Shown here in pieces: positions 8,404 through 17,079 of a DNA stretch of 64,000 bases. The notes under the pieces were generated by a model. The model had not been told where the DNA came from, made no database searches, and was given only the letters and a program-made list of their open reading frames with translations. Location of the stretch: assembly GCF_003586445.1 (NCBI RefSeq), contig NZ_CP030028.1, forward strand, positions 3,052,501-3,116,500. The letters run 5' to 3'. Within the stretch, counting starts at the first letter, position 1, and each line of letters begins with the position of its first letter. This DNA comes from Bacillus sp. Y1 (GTDB taxonomy: Bacteria > Bacillota > Bacilli > Bacillales > Cytobacillaceae). The position numbers and the translations under genes were made by a program.

Positions 8404-8620
8404 ATACTTTTCTCCTACTACTAAATAACCATTTATTCCAAATCATCACGTAAAAGAATGGATCATTTAATAAAAGGAATAAGATTAGACCTATTCACAA
8501 AATGTTCATAATTTCTCTTTTTGATTAATTGGTGATAATACTCACAACGATTAGTAATTACAAAGTGGATTTTTACCTATAATAATGATAGTATCAATGG
8601 AGAATAGGAAGTGAATACAT

Positions 8621-8995
8621 ATGATAAAAATTGAAATACCTAACCCAGATGTCGTAATTACTAAGAAACGACAAGTTGGAGAGCCAGTTGAAGCAGTAAT
8701 AAGCAGCGAATACGGTTTTACCGATTATCACAAAATCCCAAGAGATAAAGGCGGAATAATCCTTTTCTTTAATGCAAGCGATGATTTACTGTTTGTTGGT
8801 AAAGCAAGGAAGCTTCGCCCAAGAGTGAAAAAGCATTTTGAGGATCAAGTTTCTCCTATTAAAAAACATCGGGATGAAGTATACAAAATTGCTGTTATTA
8901 CTGTTGAAGATGCGATGGAAAGAGAAATTTATGAAACATATATTATCAATACAGAACAGGCAAAATATAATATTGATAAAGTTTTCTTTAAGTAA
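8621..8995 (+). CDS. GIY-YIG-like (UvrC N-terminal-like) small protein
   Basis: A 124-residue protein resembling the UvrC N-terminal nuclease domain, often annotated as nucleotide excision repair endonuclease in bacilli. Fold landmarks are GIILFF at 45-50, LLFVGKARKLRPRVKKHF at 56-73, REIYETYII around 101-109 (Glu that binds metal in this family) and KYN at 115-117. Both tyrosines that name the family are replaced: GIY reads GII and YIG reads FVG, so nuclease activity is doubtful, whereas the Arg and Glu positions are kept. ATG with AGGAAGTG upstream. It is divergent from comK; whether it takes part in DNA uptake or repair is inference. Confidence 0.8.
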   Translation: MIKIEIPNPDVVITKKRQVGEPVEAVISSEYGFTDYHKIPRDKGGIILFFNASDDLLFVGKARKLRPRVKKHFEDQVSPIKKHRDEVYKIAVITVEDAMEREIYETYIINTEQAKYNIDKVFFK

Positions 8996-9008
8996 AATAA
9001 GCAAATTT

Positions 9009-9042
9009 AACCCCTTCATTTCTAAAAAATGAAGGGGTTTTT
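9009..9042. terminator. bidirectional terminator
   Basis: AACCCCTTCATT / AATGAAGGGGTT stem followed by T5, between the convergent GIY-YIG-like gene and pssA. Confidence 0.93.
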
Positions 9043-9753
9043 CTACTCCAGTTCTTCTTTATTATTTTTCTTTTTTACAAAGCGATAGGCTAAATATGCG
9101 ATGTAAAGCGGAGTTGCTATGTAGATTAAATAAGGGAATTGCTTATATGTACCTTTATAGATAACAAATAACAAACACCCGATAAAGAGAGTAACAATCG
9201 TCCCGTATTTCGGTAAAGGAATTTCCTTAAAACTTGGTATTCTTATCCGGCTTACCATTAAGAAACATAATCCTGTAAATACAACGGTTGTTATTACGTT
9301 AGGTATATAATTACCAAATAGCGTTAATAAGGCCAAAATTCCACCAGCTGCAGTAATTGGTACACCTATAAAATAATTTAAGCTAGATTTCGAGCTGCTT
9401 ATATTAAATCTGGCTAGTCGATAAGCACCAAACAATGGGAATAAACCAGCAACCATAATCCCTAACTTACCAAGTTGATTTAAATATGTATAATACACTA
9501 AAAATGACGGAGCGACTCCAAACGTAACAATATCTGCTAATGAGTCCAGCTCTTTTCCCAGTGAGCTATCTGCCTTAAGCATTCTCGCTAAGCGCCCATC
9601 CATGCTATCTAACATCATTCCAATTAGTATTAAAATGGCAGCATTATTATATTCACCTTCCGCTGCAAAACCGATGGATAAAAAGCCGCAAAATAAATTT
9701 CCTAATGTAAACATATTAGGAATAATTTTTGTAAACCGCACTAGCTCCTTCAA
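9043..9753 (-). CDS. pssA: CDP-diacylglycerol-serine O-phosphatidyltransferase
   Basis: Makes phosphatidylserine from CDP-DAG and L-serine, first step to phosphatidylethanolamine. The 236-residue integral membrane enzyme carries a perfect CDP-alcohol phosphotransferase motif D-G-x2-A-R-x8-G-x3-D-x3-D at residues 52-74 (DGRLAR ... GKELDSLAD). It has six or seven hydrophobic helices and a Lys-rich C-terminus, and is longer than the 177-residue B. subtilis PssA. No psd gene is adjacent, unlike the ybfM-psd arrangement of B. subtilis. The start is uncertain: the TTG at 9753 directly abuts an AGGAGG, and the GTG at 9741 is an alternative. Confidence 0.93.
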   Translation of the reverse strand: MKELVRFTKIIPNMFTLGNLFCGFLSIGFAAEGEYNNAAILILIGMMLDSMDGRLARMLKADSSLGKELDSLADIVTFGVAPSFLVYYTYLNQLGKLGIMVAGLFPLFGAYRLARFNISSSKSSLNYFIGVPITAAGGILALLTLFGNYIPNVITTVVFTGLCFLMVSRIRIPSFKEIPLPKYGTIVTLFIGCLLFVIYKGTYKQFPYLIYIATPLYIAYLAYRFVKKKNNKEELE

Positions 9754-9826
9754 CCTCCTTTTGAGCCTTTAAATACATTACGAACCTATTATACCATTTT
9801 CTTCTTCTTTTCCTAGCGGCTATAAA

Positions 9827-9866
9827 AGATAATGCCTAACATCCTTATTGGAAGTTAGGCATTTCT
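9827..9866 (-). terminator. terminator of the BsuPI-type lipoprotein gene
   Basis: AATGCCTAAC / GTTAGGCATT perfect 10-bp stem with a 13-base loop, just after the lipoprotein stop at 9881; moderate T-content downstream on the minus strand. Confidence 0.75.
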
Positions 9867-9880
9867 ACAAACAAGGCCAT

Positions 9881-10339
9881 TTATTCAACTGAGAATTCAA
9901 TTGACGAACTATACACCTTACCAGTCCTTGGTGTCATCCAAGCATTTAACGTATATTTCCCTTTACTTAATTCAACATCTTTCACGTTAATGTCATAAGA
10001 TAGTTGGTCTCCTGGAGCGAGTACCTCTTTTCCTACCACTTGTAAAAAGGAGCTGACACTTGAAAATAAGAACACCTCTTCTCCGTTTGAATTTACTATT
10101 GAATAATCAAACCTTTGAGAAGAAGTAAAATCGAGTGTAATTTCCTTGCCTGATTCATTTTTCACATGATACTGAAACAATAGAGGACTAACTTCATATA
10201 GCATTGAAACTACTTCTCCTTGAACTGTATCCATATTTTCCTCCTCTTTACCGGATGATACTACCGGTTCTGCTTCCCTTTCAGCACCACATCCACCTAA
10301 AATAAAAATTGCTATTATAAACACAAAGATTTTCTTCAC
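9881..10339 (-). CDS. lipoprotein with BsuPI-like domain
   Basis: Predicted cell-surface lipoprotein of 152 residues: signal helix followed by lipobox LGGC with acylated Cys17, a Glu/Ser-rich linker, then residues 45-150 resembling the intracellular proteinase inhibitor BsuPI fold (FQYHVKNESGKEITLDFTSS, GKYTLNAW), a beta-sandwich of about 100 residues. Secreted versions of this domain are common in bacilli, and their targets are unknown. GTG start at 10339 with GAGGTG upstream. Divergent from the histidine kinase gene at 10560; the shared 220-bp gap is very AT-rich and I see no clear operator in it. Confidence 0.78.
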   Translation of the reverse strand: MKKIFVFIIAIFILGGCGAEREAEPVVSSGKEEENMDTVQGEVVSMLYEVSPLLFQYHVKNESGKEITLDFTSSQRFDYSIVNSNGEEVFLFSSVSSFLQVVGKEVLAPGDQLSYDINVKDVELSKGKYTLNAWMTPRTGKVYSSSIEFSVE

Positions 10340-10559
10340 ATAAACACCTCATTTTGTAATCCTATTACCTTATTAGTCGTCTTAATTTGAATTGAAGTTA
10401 CAAACTAACACAGTAAGAATAAAATTATCTGTAACTTGATTCTCTGTATTCCTCTTCCTTTTTTGAAAAAAACATGGTACTTTTACAAATAGAACTATCA
10501 TAAAATTTTTTTGGTACTTTTTTACTATTTTGTATGTAGGAAGAACAGGAGAACACTCA

Positions 10560-11825
10560 TTGAAAAAAATGGTTATTGTCTATATCTTTTTTTGTTTAAT
10601 TTATATTTTAGCTTCTGTTTATATTACAGGTGATGTTACTTCTAATAAGTTTTCACACCTTATAAAAGATATTCTATTTGTTATTTTTAATTTGTTCTTT
10701 TTCTTTTTAATTGTTAAGAAAAGCCATAAATTAAAAACTGTAGAAAAAGAGGAACAACAATTATCAACATTGATTAACTCAATGGTTGACTTTGTTTGTT
10801 TTAAAGATGGAGAAGGGCGTTGGCTAAAAACCAATGGCTTCGGACTTGAACTTTTTCAATTAGAACATGTGGATTATAAAGGAAAAACGGACACAGAGTT
10901 GGCTGAATACAGTGAGTTTTACCGTGATGCCCTTATTTATTGTGAAGAATATTCAGACCGCATTGCATGGGAAAGCCGCACGGTTACTAGATGCGAGGAA
11001 GTAATTCCCCTTCCTGATGGAGGGACAAAAACATTTGACACCATTAAACATCCATTGTTTTATGAAGATGGCTCGAGAAAAGGTCTAGTAGTTATTGGAA
11101 GAGATATTACAGAAAAAAAGTTGGCTGAAGAAAGATTAGTACGTTCGGAAAAACTTTCTGTAATTGGGGAACTAGCTGCTAGTGTTGCACATGAAATACG
11201 AAACCCACTAACTTCTCTTAAGGGCTTTGTTCAATTTATTCGTCCTTCTGATCAGAAAAACGACAGATATTACGAAATTATGCTCAGTGAACTAGAAAGA
11301 ATAAATGAAATCGTTAGTGAGCTCTTGCTTTTAGCCAAGCCTCAAAAAGTAAATTTTTCAAAAACTGATGTTAGTAACACGATTGAACATGTGATTTCCT
11401 TATTAGAAACGCAAGCAAATATGGTGAATGTAAATATAAACTTCTATAAAGTTCAATCTTCCACCATCAATTGTGAAGAAAATCAAATCAAACAATTGCT
11501 CATTAATATTATTAAAAATGCTATTGAAGCGTCTAGAAACGGCGGTACAGTGGATGTCATACTAGATGTAAATTCTGATGGGATGACAGTTATTCGTGTG
11601 ATTGATAGTGGAGAAGGAATATCTGAGCAAGCGAAAAAACGTCTTGGTGAGCCTTTTTATAGTTCAAAAGAAAATGGAACGGGTCTAGGATTAACCGTTA
11701 GCTTTAAGATTATTGAGCAGCATGGTGGAGATCTTTCCTACAGTAGTGAACCAAATAAAGGCACAACGGCAACCATTCTTTTACCCAGTTTTCCTTCACA
11801 GGTAGAAAATGTAATGACATCTTAG
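10560..11825 (+). CDS. membrane-bound PAS sensor histidine kinase (sporulation-kinase type)
   Basis: A 421-residue kinase with two N-terminal membrane helices (about 4-24 and 36-54), one cytoplasmic PAS domain (about 66-190, ending RDITEKK), a HisKA domain with phospho-acceptor His211 in SVAHEIRNPL, and a HATPase domain with N-box NQIKQLLINIIKNAIEAS, G1 DSGEGI and G2 GTGLGL. The HEIRNPLTSLKGFVQ segment is characteristic of the KinA/B/C/D/E family that feeds the Spo0 phosphorelay. No response regulator gene is adjacent, as expected for an orphan phosphorelay kinase. The TTG start at 10560 has AGGAG eight bases upstream; the frame continues 30 bases further up without a ribosome site. A SASP gene lies 77 bp downstream. 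Confidence 0.9.
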   Translation: MKKMVIVYIFFCLIYILASVYITGDVTSNKFSHLIKDILFVIFNLFFFFLIVKKSHKLKTVEKEEQQLSTLINSMVDFVCFKDGEGRWLKTNGFGLELFQLEHVDYKGKTDTELAEYSEFYRDALIYCEEYSDRIAWESRTVTRCEEVIPLPDGGTKTFDTIKHPLFYEDGSRKGLVVIGRDITEKKLAEERLVRSEKLSVIGELAASVAHEIRNPLTSLKGFVQFIRPSDQKNDRYYEIMLSELERINEIVSELLLLAKPQKVNFSKTDVSNTIEHVISLLETQANMVNVNINFYKVQSSTINCEENQIKQLLINIIKNAIEASRNGGTVDVILDVNSDGMTVIRVIDSGEGISEQAKKRLGEPFYSSKENGTGLGLTVSFKIIEQHGGDLSYSSEPNKGTTATILLPSFPSQVENVMTS

Positions 11826-11902
11826 TATATTTTTGAATACATCAACTCAAACTAAATTTGAGCATAATTCATGCTCAAAACTTGTGCCGGGAGTGGATAG
11901 CC

Positions 11903-12085
11903 ATGAGTAGAAACAAGCTATTGGTACCTGGGTCAGAAAATGCACTGAATCAGATGAAAGAAGAGATTGCCAATGAGTTTGGAGTTCAACTTGGTGCAGA
12001 TACAACCGCACGTGCAAATGGCTCTGTTGGAGGAGAAATGACTAAACGCCTCATCCAAATGGCAGAGCAACAATTACGATCTTAA
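11903..12085 (+). CDS. alpha/beta-type small acid-soluble spore protein
   Basis: DNA-saturating spore protein made in the forespore, which shifts DNA to an A-like form and protects it from UV and heat. The 60-residue sequence has both family motifs: the germination-protease cleavage site EIANEFGV and the DNA-binding stretch [21 protein letters not shown] at 11903 follows GGGAGTGG; the frame runs further upstream but those residues are unrelated to the family. Forespore sigma-G control is expected from the family, though I could not place the promoter. Strong terminator directly after. Confidence 0.95.
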   Translation: MSRNKLLVPGSENALNQMKEEIANEFGVQLGADTTARANGSVGGEMTKRLIQMAEQQLRS

Positions 12086-12088
12086 TCG

Positions 12089-12128
12089 AAGAGAAGCTCA
12101 GGAAAAATATCCCTGAGCTTCTCTTTTT
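12089..12128 (+). terminator. terminator after SASP gene
   Basis: AAGAGAAGCTCAGG / CCTGAGCTTCTCTT stem followed by T5 on the plus strand. Confidence 0.93.
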
Positions 12129-12231
12129 ATAACTTATAATGAAACTTTAGGAATGTTATGATAGTACATAGTCACGCAAAATTTAGAAATAATAACTTTT
12201 ATTGGAGAAGTTTGATGTTCAGGAGGAAATG

Positions 12232-13017
12232 ATGGAAAATTACCCACTTTTAGAAGTTGAAAAGCTTGCCTTAAAAAAATTAAAAACATATAAACAAAGC
12301 ATCCTGCGTTATCTATTACGTAGTATGCTTGCAAGTATGTTTATTGGGTTTGGAGTAATTGTTGCCTTTAAAACAGGTGGCTATTTTTACAATGAGCATT
12401 CTCCTGTTGCATATCCAATGGCAGCTTTTACATTCGGAGCAGCTATTATCCTAATTGCCTATGGTGGTGGGGATTTATTTACAGGTAACACCTTTTATTT
12501 TACTTACACAGCACTAAGGAAAAAAATGAGTTGGAAATATGTTTGGACACTTTGGGGCTTAAGTTATATAGGTAATATATTAGGTGCAACAGCATTTGCT
12601 TTATTAATATATGTGACAGGATTATTTGCGGAGGCTTCGGTAAATAGTTTTCTGTTAAGTGTTGTTGAGAAAAAGATGCATGTTCCAACAATGGAACTTT
12701 TCTTTAGAGCTATTCTTTGTAACTGGCTTGTTTGTTTAGCTTTCTTTATTCCTATGGGAATGAAAGAGAATGGTGCAAAGCTATTTGTAATGATACTATT
12801 TGTTTTTTGCTTCTTCATCTCTGGATATGAACACAGTATTGCTAATATGTGTACCTTTGCTATCGCACTTGTTCTTAACCACCCTGGAACGATCTCTTTT
12901 TCAGGAGTCATTCATAATCTCATTCCGGTGACCATCGGCAATCTCATTGGTGGTAGTATCCTCATGGGGGCCATGTATTATTACGTTAACCTTCCTTTTC
13001 TTGATGATGAGCATTAA
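12232..13017 (+). CDS. formate/nitrite transporter (FNT) family channel
   Basis: Pentameric small-anion channel of the cytoplasmic membrane, 261 residues with about six hydrophobic helices. Family landmarks are present: the first broken helix region with GDLFTGN (residues about 80-87), the RAILCNWLVCLAF segment, and GFEHSIANM-like ISGYEHSIANM with the central pore histidine. ATG at 12232 is five bases after AGGAGG (12221-12226); the ATG at 12229 is only two bases away and the upstream TTG has no ribosome site. Formate, nitrite or hydrosulfide are possible cargoes; no formate or nitrite enzyme is adjacent, so the cargo is unknown. Confidence 0.88.
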   Translation: MENYPLLEVEKLALKKLKTYKQSILRYLLRSMLASMFIGFGVIVAFKTGGYFYNEHSPVAYPMAAFTFGAAIILIAYGGGDLFTGNTFYFTYTALRKKMSWKYVWTLWGLSYIGNILGATAFALLIYVTGLFAEASVNSFLLSVVEKKMHVPTMELFFRAILCNWLVCLAFFIPMGMKENGAKLFVMILFVFCFFISGYEHSIANMCTFAIALVLNHPGTISFSGVIHNLIPVTIGNLIGGSILMGAMYYYVNLPFLDDEH

Positions 13018-13059
13018 TAATAAGAAAATCCCCTACTGTTTGAATAGGAGTTATTTGAT

Positions 13060-13740
13060 ATGACACATTATTTAACTGTTGCATCAGAATTAATACTAGG
13101 GTTTTTTATGCTATTTATATTAGCAAAAGCGCTTGGGAAAACTCAACTATCACAAATCACACCGTTTGATTTTATTTCCGCTCTTATACTAGGTGAATTA
13201 ATTGGCAACGCCGTTTATGACCATGAAACAACCTGGGTGGAAATCGTATTCAGCACGATTGTTTGGGGTGGTTTAATTTATGGAGTCGAGATTATCACTC
13301 AGAAATTCAAAAAGACGAGAAAAGCACTTGAAGGTGAACCAAATATCGTTATTCATAATGGTTTTATAAAATATGAAACGTTAAAAAAGGCCAAACTCGA
13401 TATAAATCAATTGCAAAGCTTAGTACGTCAACAAGGGTATTTTTCTCTACAAGAAGTTGAGTATGCAATCCTTGAGACAAATGGAATTGTTAGTGTACTT
13501 CCGAAATCTCAGAATAGACCACCTACTTTAGATGATTTAAACATTCAAGCTGAGGAAGCTTCCATTCCTACTACGTTAATACTTGATGGAGAAGTTCTAT
13601 ATGGAAATCTCCAAGAAGCAGGACTAAATGAACAGTGGTTAAAAAACGAACTATTGAAACAAAACTTTCACACGTATGATAAGGTTTTATATGCTGAGTG
13701 GAAAAAAAATCAGGAACTCTTTATCTTGCCTTATAAATAA
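13060..13740 (+). CDS. DUF421 (YetF/YrbG-type) membrane protein
   Basis: A 226-residue protein with three N-terminal membrane helices (residues about 6-26, 38-55, 60-80) and a soluble C-terminal YetF-type domain: the KALGKTQLSQITPFDF, LGELIGNAVYD and EGEPNIVIHNG segments are typical DUF421 signatures, followed by RQQGYFSLQEVEYAILETNG. Members such as YetF, YkjA and YdfR are linked to spores in B. subtilis, though their biochemical role is unclear. It lies 42 bp after the FNT gene on the same strand and has its own SD (AGGAG); co-transcription is likely. A weak terminator follows. Confidence 0.88.
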   Translation: MTHYLTVASELILGFFMLFILAKALGKTQLSQITPFDFISALILGELIGNAVYDHETTWVEIVFSTIVWGGLIYGVEIITQKFKKTRKALEGEPNIVIHNGFIKYETLKKAKLDINQLQSLVRQQGYFSLQEVEYAILETNGIVSVLPKSQNRPPTLDDLNIQAEEASIPTTLILDGEVLYGNLQEAGLNEQWLKNELLKQNFHTYDKVLYAEWKKNQELFILPYK

Positions 13741-13768
13741 ATCAGGCTAAAGGGTGCCTGATTTTAAT
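13741..13768 (+). terminator. weak terminator after DUF421 gene
   Basis: ATCAGGC / GCCTGAT hairpin followed by TTTTAATTTTG. Short stem but well placed 2 bp after the stop. Confidence 0.6.
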
Positions 13769-13819
13769 TTTGTCCTCACCCTATTATATGTAATCGTTTT
13801 CCTCTAAATATGAATGAAT

Positions 13820-13836
13820 TGTGACATCATGTCACA
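13820..13836. promoter_or_regulatory. 17-bp palindrome upstream of qoxABCD (putative operator)
   Basis: TGTGACAT-C-ATGTCACA is a perfect palindrome about 315 bp upstream of qoxA; with flanks it reads TTGTGA-N7-TCACAA. A half-site GTCACAAA recurs at 13941-13948. It resembles Rex or Fnr/Crp sites (TTGTGA-N6-TCACAA) but the spacer is one base too long, so the binding protein is not assigned. The rest of the 13769-14130 gap is AT-rich without ORFs. Confidence 0.5.
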
Positions 13837-14150
13837 AAATTGTCGAATTTTACAACGGATAAAGATATACTAAAAAACCCTTGATATATCAACATTTTCC
13901 CTCATATATTCACCCTAACATTATTTTCCTTACTATTTTTGTCACAAATTTATCTCATTTAACATGTTATTATCATCTACATAGTGGTAATTAGGAAGTA
14001 GATAGAATTTTACCGTAAGAACAACTGACAAAATCTCATTGTGAAAAAACGAACATTTTGTTATGCAAAAATATCTTTTTGTGGTAAACTCTAATTTTCC
14101 TTGTGAAACAAAACACAAACCTGATTTCATATAAGAAGGAGATGAAACAA

Positions 14151-15113
14151 TTGAAGTTGAAAATGCTATTTCTATCCCTTGTAACAGCCGTACCATTATT
14201 ATTTTTAAGCGGTTGTGAAATGGTTGTATTTCAGCCTCAAGGGCCAGTAGCTAGAAGTATCATGGAGTTAATTAATTGGTCTTTAATGTGGATGCTTTTA
14301 GTAGTAGTTGTCGTATTTGGCTTATTTGGCTATATTGTTTGGAAATATAGAGAAAAGCCAGAAAACATGGGTTATGAGCCGCCAGAAGAACACGGTAGCA
14401 CCGTATTAGAAATCGTCTGGACAGCTATTCCTATTTTGATCGTTATCGCTTTAACGATTCCTACAGTTACAACATTGTATGACTTAGAAGATGTTCCTGC
14501 AGGGTATGAGGAGAAAGAACCGATCGTTATTCACGTAACCTCTGCAGACTGGAAATGGATATTCTCTTATCCAGAAGAAGGAATTGAAACAATTAACTAC
14601 GTGAACATTCCAGAAGATACTCCTGTCCTGTTTAAATTAACATCGGCTGGAACGATGCAATCTTTCTGGGTGCCAGCTTTAGGTGGACAAAAATACTCAA
14701 TGAATAAAATGGAAACGGAACTATATTTAGTTGCTGACAATCCTGGTTCATATATGGGTAGAAACACAAACTTCAACGGACGCGGATACGCTCAAATGGA
14801 ATTTGAAGTACTTGCTCAGACCGATGAAGAGTATGATGCATGGGTAAAAGAAGTAAAAGAAACAGCTCCAGAGCTTACAGAAGAGAAGTACATGGAACTA
14901 CTGAAACCAACACATCTTGGTCGTTTAACTTATTCCAACACACACTTAGCTTGGATCAACCATGCGGATCACGATTCCGAGCTTGTGACAGACCCTGAAG
15001 ACTATCGTTACCACGGGTACCAAGGAAAGATTTTTGACCAGGAAGATGAAAAAGATACTACTGAAGTAGAAAATAATGAGGAAGACCATGGAGGTGACCA
15101 TAGTGGGCATTAA
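14151..15113 (+). CDS. qoxA: cytochrome aa3 quinol oxidase subunit II
   Basis: Subunit II of the terminal oxidase that oxidises menaquinol and reduces oxygen. The 320-residue lipoprotein has lipobox LSGC with Cys22, two membrane helices (about 40-65 and 85-105) and an extracellular cupredoxin domain. The CuA ligands of cytochrome c oxidases (C-x3-C) are absent: the matching region reads ADNPGSYMGRNTNFNGRG. That marks a quinol rather than a cytochrome c oxidase. The C-terminal tail is acidic and His-rich (EDHGGDHSGH). TTG at 14151 lies nine bases after AGAAGGAG; in-frame ATG at 14142 abuts the SD and is less likely. First gene of qoxABCD. Confidence 0.93.
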   Translation: MKLKMLFLSLVTAVPLLFLSGCEMVVFQPQGPVARSIMELINWSLMWMLLVVVVVFGLFGYIVWKYREKPENMGYEPPEEHGSTVLEIVWTAIPILIVIALTIPTVTTLYDLEDVPAGYEEKEPIVIHVTSADWKWIFSYPEEGIETINYVNIPEDTPVLFKLTSAGTMQSFWVPALGGQKYSMNKMETELYLVADNPGSYMGRNTNFNGRGYAQMEFEVLAQTDEEYDAWVKEVKETAPELTEEKYMELLKPTHLGRLTYSNTHLAWINHADHDSELVTDPEDYRYHGYQGKIFDQEDEKDTTEVENNEEDHGGDHSGH

Positions 15114-17079
15114 GTGGGATGAAATTCTGATTACGGGAGATCCAATTATCCTAGGTTCACAGATTGCTATTTTATTAACTTCTCTAGGAATTATTGGTGG
15201 TCTTACGTATCTGAAAAAATGGAAATGGCTATGGCGTGAATGGATCACTACCGTTGACCATAAACGTATCGGAATCATGTATATCGTAGCCGCTGTTCTT
15301 ATGTTCTTCCGTGGCGGTATGGATGGACTAATGATGAAAGCTCAAACATCTCGTCCAGAAATGAGCATTCTAGACGCACAGCATTATAATGAAGTATTTA
15401 CGGCTCATGGTGTTATCATGATTTTATTCATGGCCATGCCATTCTTAATTGGTTTAATGAACGTTGTTATTCCGCTTCAAATTGGAGCAAGAGACGTAGC
15501 GTTCCCTCAGTTGAATGCATTAAGTTTCTGGTTATTCTTCAGCGGTGCGATGCTGTTTAATATCGCATTCGTTGTAGGTGGTGCTCCAGATGCAGGATGG
15601 ACTTCTTACTTCCCTCTTGCAGGTAAAGAATTCAGCCCAGGAATCGGGAATAACTACTACGCAATCTCATTACAGATTGCTGGTCTAGGAACTTTGATGA
15701 CTGGTATTAACTTTATCGTAACGATTTTAAAAATGCGTACAAAAGGCATGACATTAATGAGAATGCCTATGTTCACATGGACAACGCTAATCACTTCCGT
15801 TATTATCGTAGCCGCATTCCCGATTTTTACAGTTGCACTTGCGTTAATGACATTTGACCGCTTGTACGGTACACACTTCTTTACAGTAGCTGCTGGTGGA
15901 TCTGACATGCTTTGGGCTAACTTGTTCTGGTTATGGGGACACCCTGAAGTATACATCGTTATCCTCCCTGCTTTCGGGATGTTTTCTGAAATTATTTCGA
16001 CATTCTCTCGCAAACAGCTATACGGTTACAAATCGATGGTCGTTTCAATCGTTGCCATTGCAGTACTAAGTATGCTTGTATGGGTTCACCATTTCTACAC
16101 AATGGGATCTGGCGCTTTAGTCAACTCATTCTTCTCTATCACAACAATGATGATTGCCGTTCCGACGGGTGTAAAAATGTTTAACTGGTTGTTTACGATG
16201 CGTAAAGGTCGAATTAAAATGACTACGGCTATGCTTTGGTCTTTAGCATTTGTTCCTAATTTTGTTATTGGTGGAGTAACAGGTGTTATGCTTGCGATGG
16301 GTGCTGCTGATTATCAGTACCATAATACTTTATTCTTAGTTGCTCACTTCCACTATGTATTAATTCCAGGTGTGGTATTTGCAGTATTCGCTGGACTTTA
16401 CTACTGGTGGCCAAAAATGTTTGGTTTTATGTTAAATGAAAAATTAGGAAAATGGCATTTCTGGTTGTTTGTAATCGGATTTAACGTAACCTTTATGCCA
16501 ATGTTCTTCCTAGGTCTAAATGGAGCTGTTAGACGTGCTTATACCTTCTCTGTTGAGTCAGGATTTGCTCCTCTATTCTTACTGTCTGCAATCGGATCAG
16601 TTATCCTAGCAGCTGGTTTTGCAATGTTCTGCTACAATATTTATTGGAGCATTCGTTATGCGGACCGCAACATTTCAAGTGACCCATGGGATGCTAGAAC
16701 ACTTGAATGGGCAACAGCTTCACCTGTTCAACATTATAACTTTGCTAAACTACCAGAAGTGAAATCTTTAGATGTATTCTGGTATATGAAAAAGAATAAT
16801 GAAGGTCTTACATTAAAAGACGAAGAAATAGAAGAAATTCATATGCCAAGCAACTCTGGTCTACCTTTCTTAATGTGCGTCGCTTTCGGAATTGTTGGGT
16901 TCTTCCTCATATTTGAATGGCATTTATTAGCTGCAATTTCTGCTGTACTAATTATTGCAGGATTGATTTATCGTTCATTTGATTACAATGATGGTTACCA
17001 CATTCATAAAGACGAAATTAAAAAGACAGAAGGCGCTTGGAGAAAAATGGAAGGTAAGGTGAATAATCATGTCAGCTAA
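15103..17079 (+). CDS. qoxB: cytochrome aa3 quinol oxidase subunit I
   Basis: Catalytic subunit I, 658 residues with about 14 hydrophobic helices. Heme and CuB ligands are visible: the low-spin heme His in FTAHGVIMILFM, CuB ligands in WGHPEVYIVILPAFG and the His-His pair in WVHHFYTMG, and the heme a/a3 histidines in VAHFHYVL. The tyrosine in PEVY, cross-linked to CuB His in this enzyme class, is present. GTG at 15103 follows GGAGGTGA by five bases and gives the usual N-terminus (IKWDEILITGDP); the gene overlaps qoxA by 11 bp. Proton-pumping oxidase of the aerobic chain. Confidence 0.95.
   Translation: MGIKWDEILITGDPIILGSQIAILLTSLGIIGGLTYLKKWKWLWREWITTVDHKRIGIMYIVAAVLMFFRGGMDGLMMKAQTSRPEMSILDAQHYNEVFTAHGVIMILFMAMPFLIGLMNVVIPLQIGARDVAFPQLNALSFWLFFSGAMLFNIAFVVGGAPDAGWTSYFPLAGKEFSPGIGNNYYAISLQIAGLGTLMTGINFIVTILKMRTKGMTLMRMPMFTWTTLITSVIIVAAFPIFTVALALMTFDRLYGTHFFTVAAGGSDMLWANLFWLWGHPEVYIVILPAFGMFSEIISTFSRKQLYGYKSMVVSIVAIAVLSMLVWVHHFYTMGSGALVNSFFSITTMMIAVPTGVKMFNWLFTMRKGRIKMTTAMLWSLAFVPNFVIGGVTGVMLAMGAADYQYHNTLFLVAHFHYVLIPGVVFAVFAGLYYWWPKMFGFMLNEKLGKWHFWLFVIGFNVTFMPMFFLGLNGAVRRAYTFSVESGFAPLFLLSAIGSVILAAGFAMFCYNIYWSIRYADRNISSDPWDARTLEWATASPVQHYNFAKLPEVKSLDVFWYMKKNNEGLTLKDEEIEEIHMPSNSGLPFLMCVAFGIVGFFLIFEWHLLAAISAVLIIAGLIYRSFDYNDGYHIHKDEIKKTEGAWRKMEGKVNNHVS

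Noticed and set aside
13820..13836. Assignment of the palindrome as a Rex or Fnr site
   Set aside because: Spacer is 7 rather than 6 bases; kept as an unassigned operator-like palindrome.
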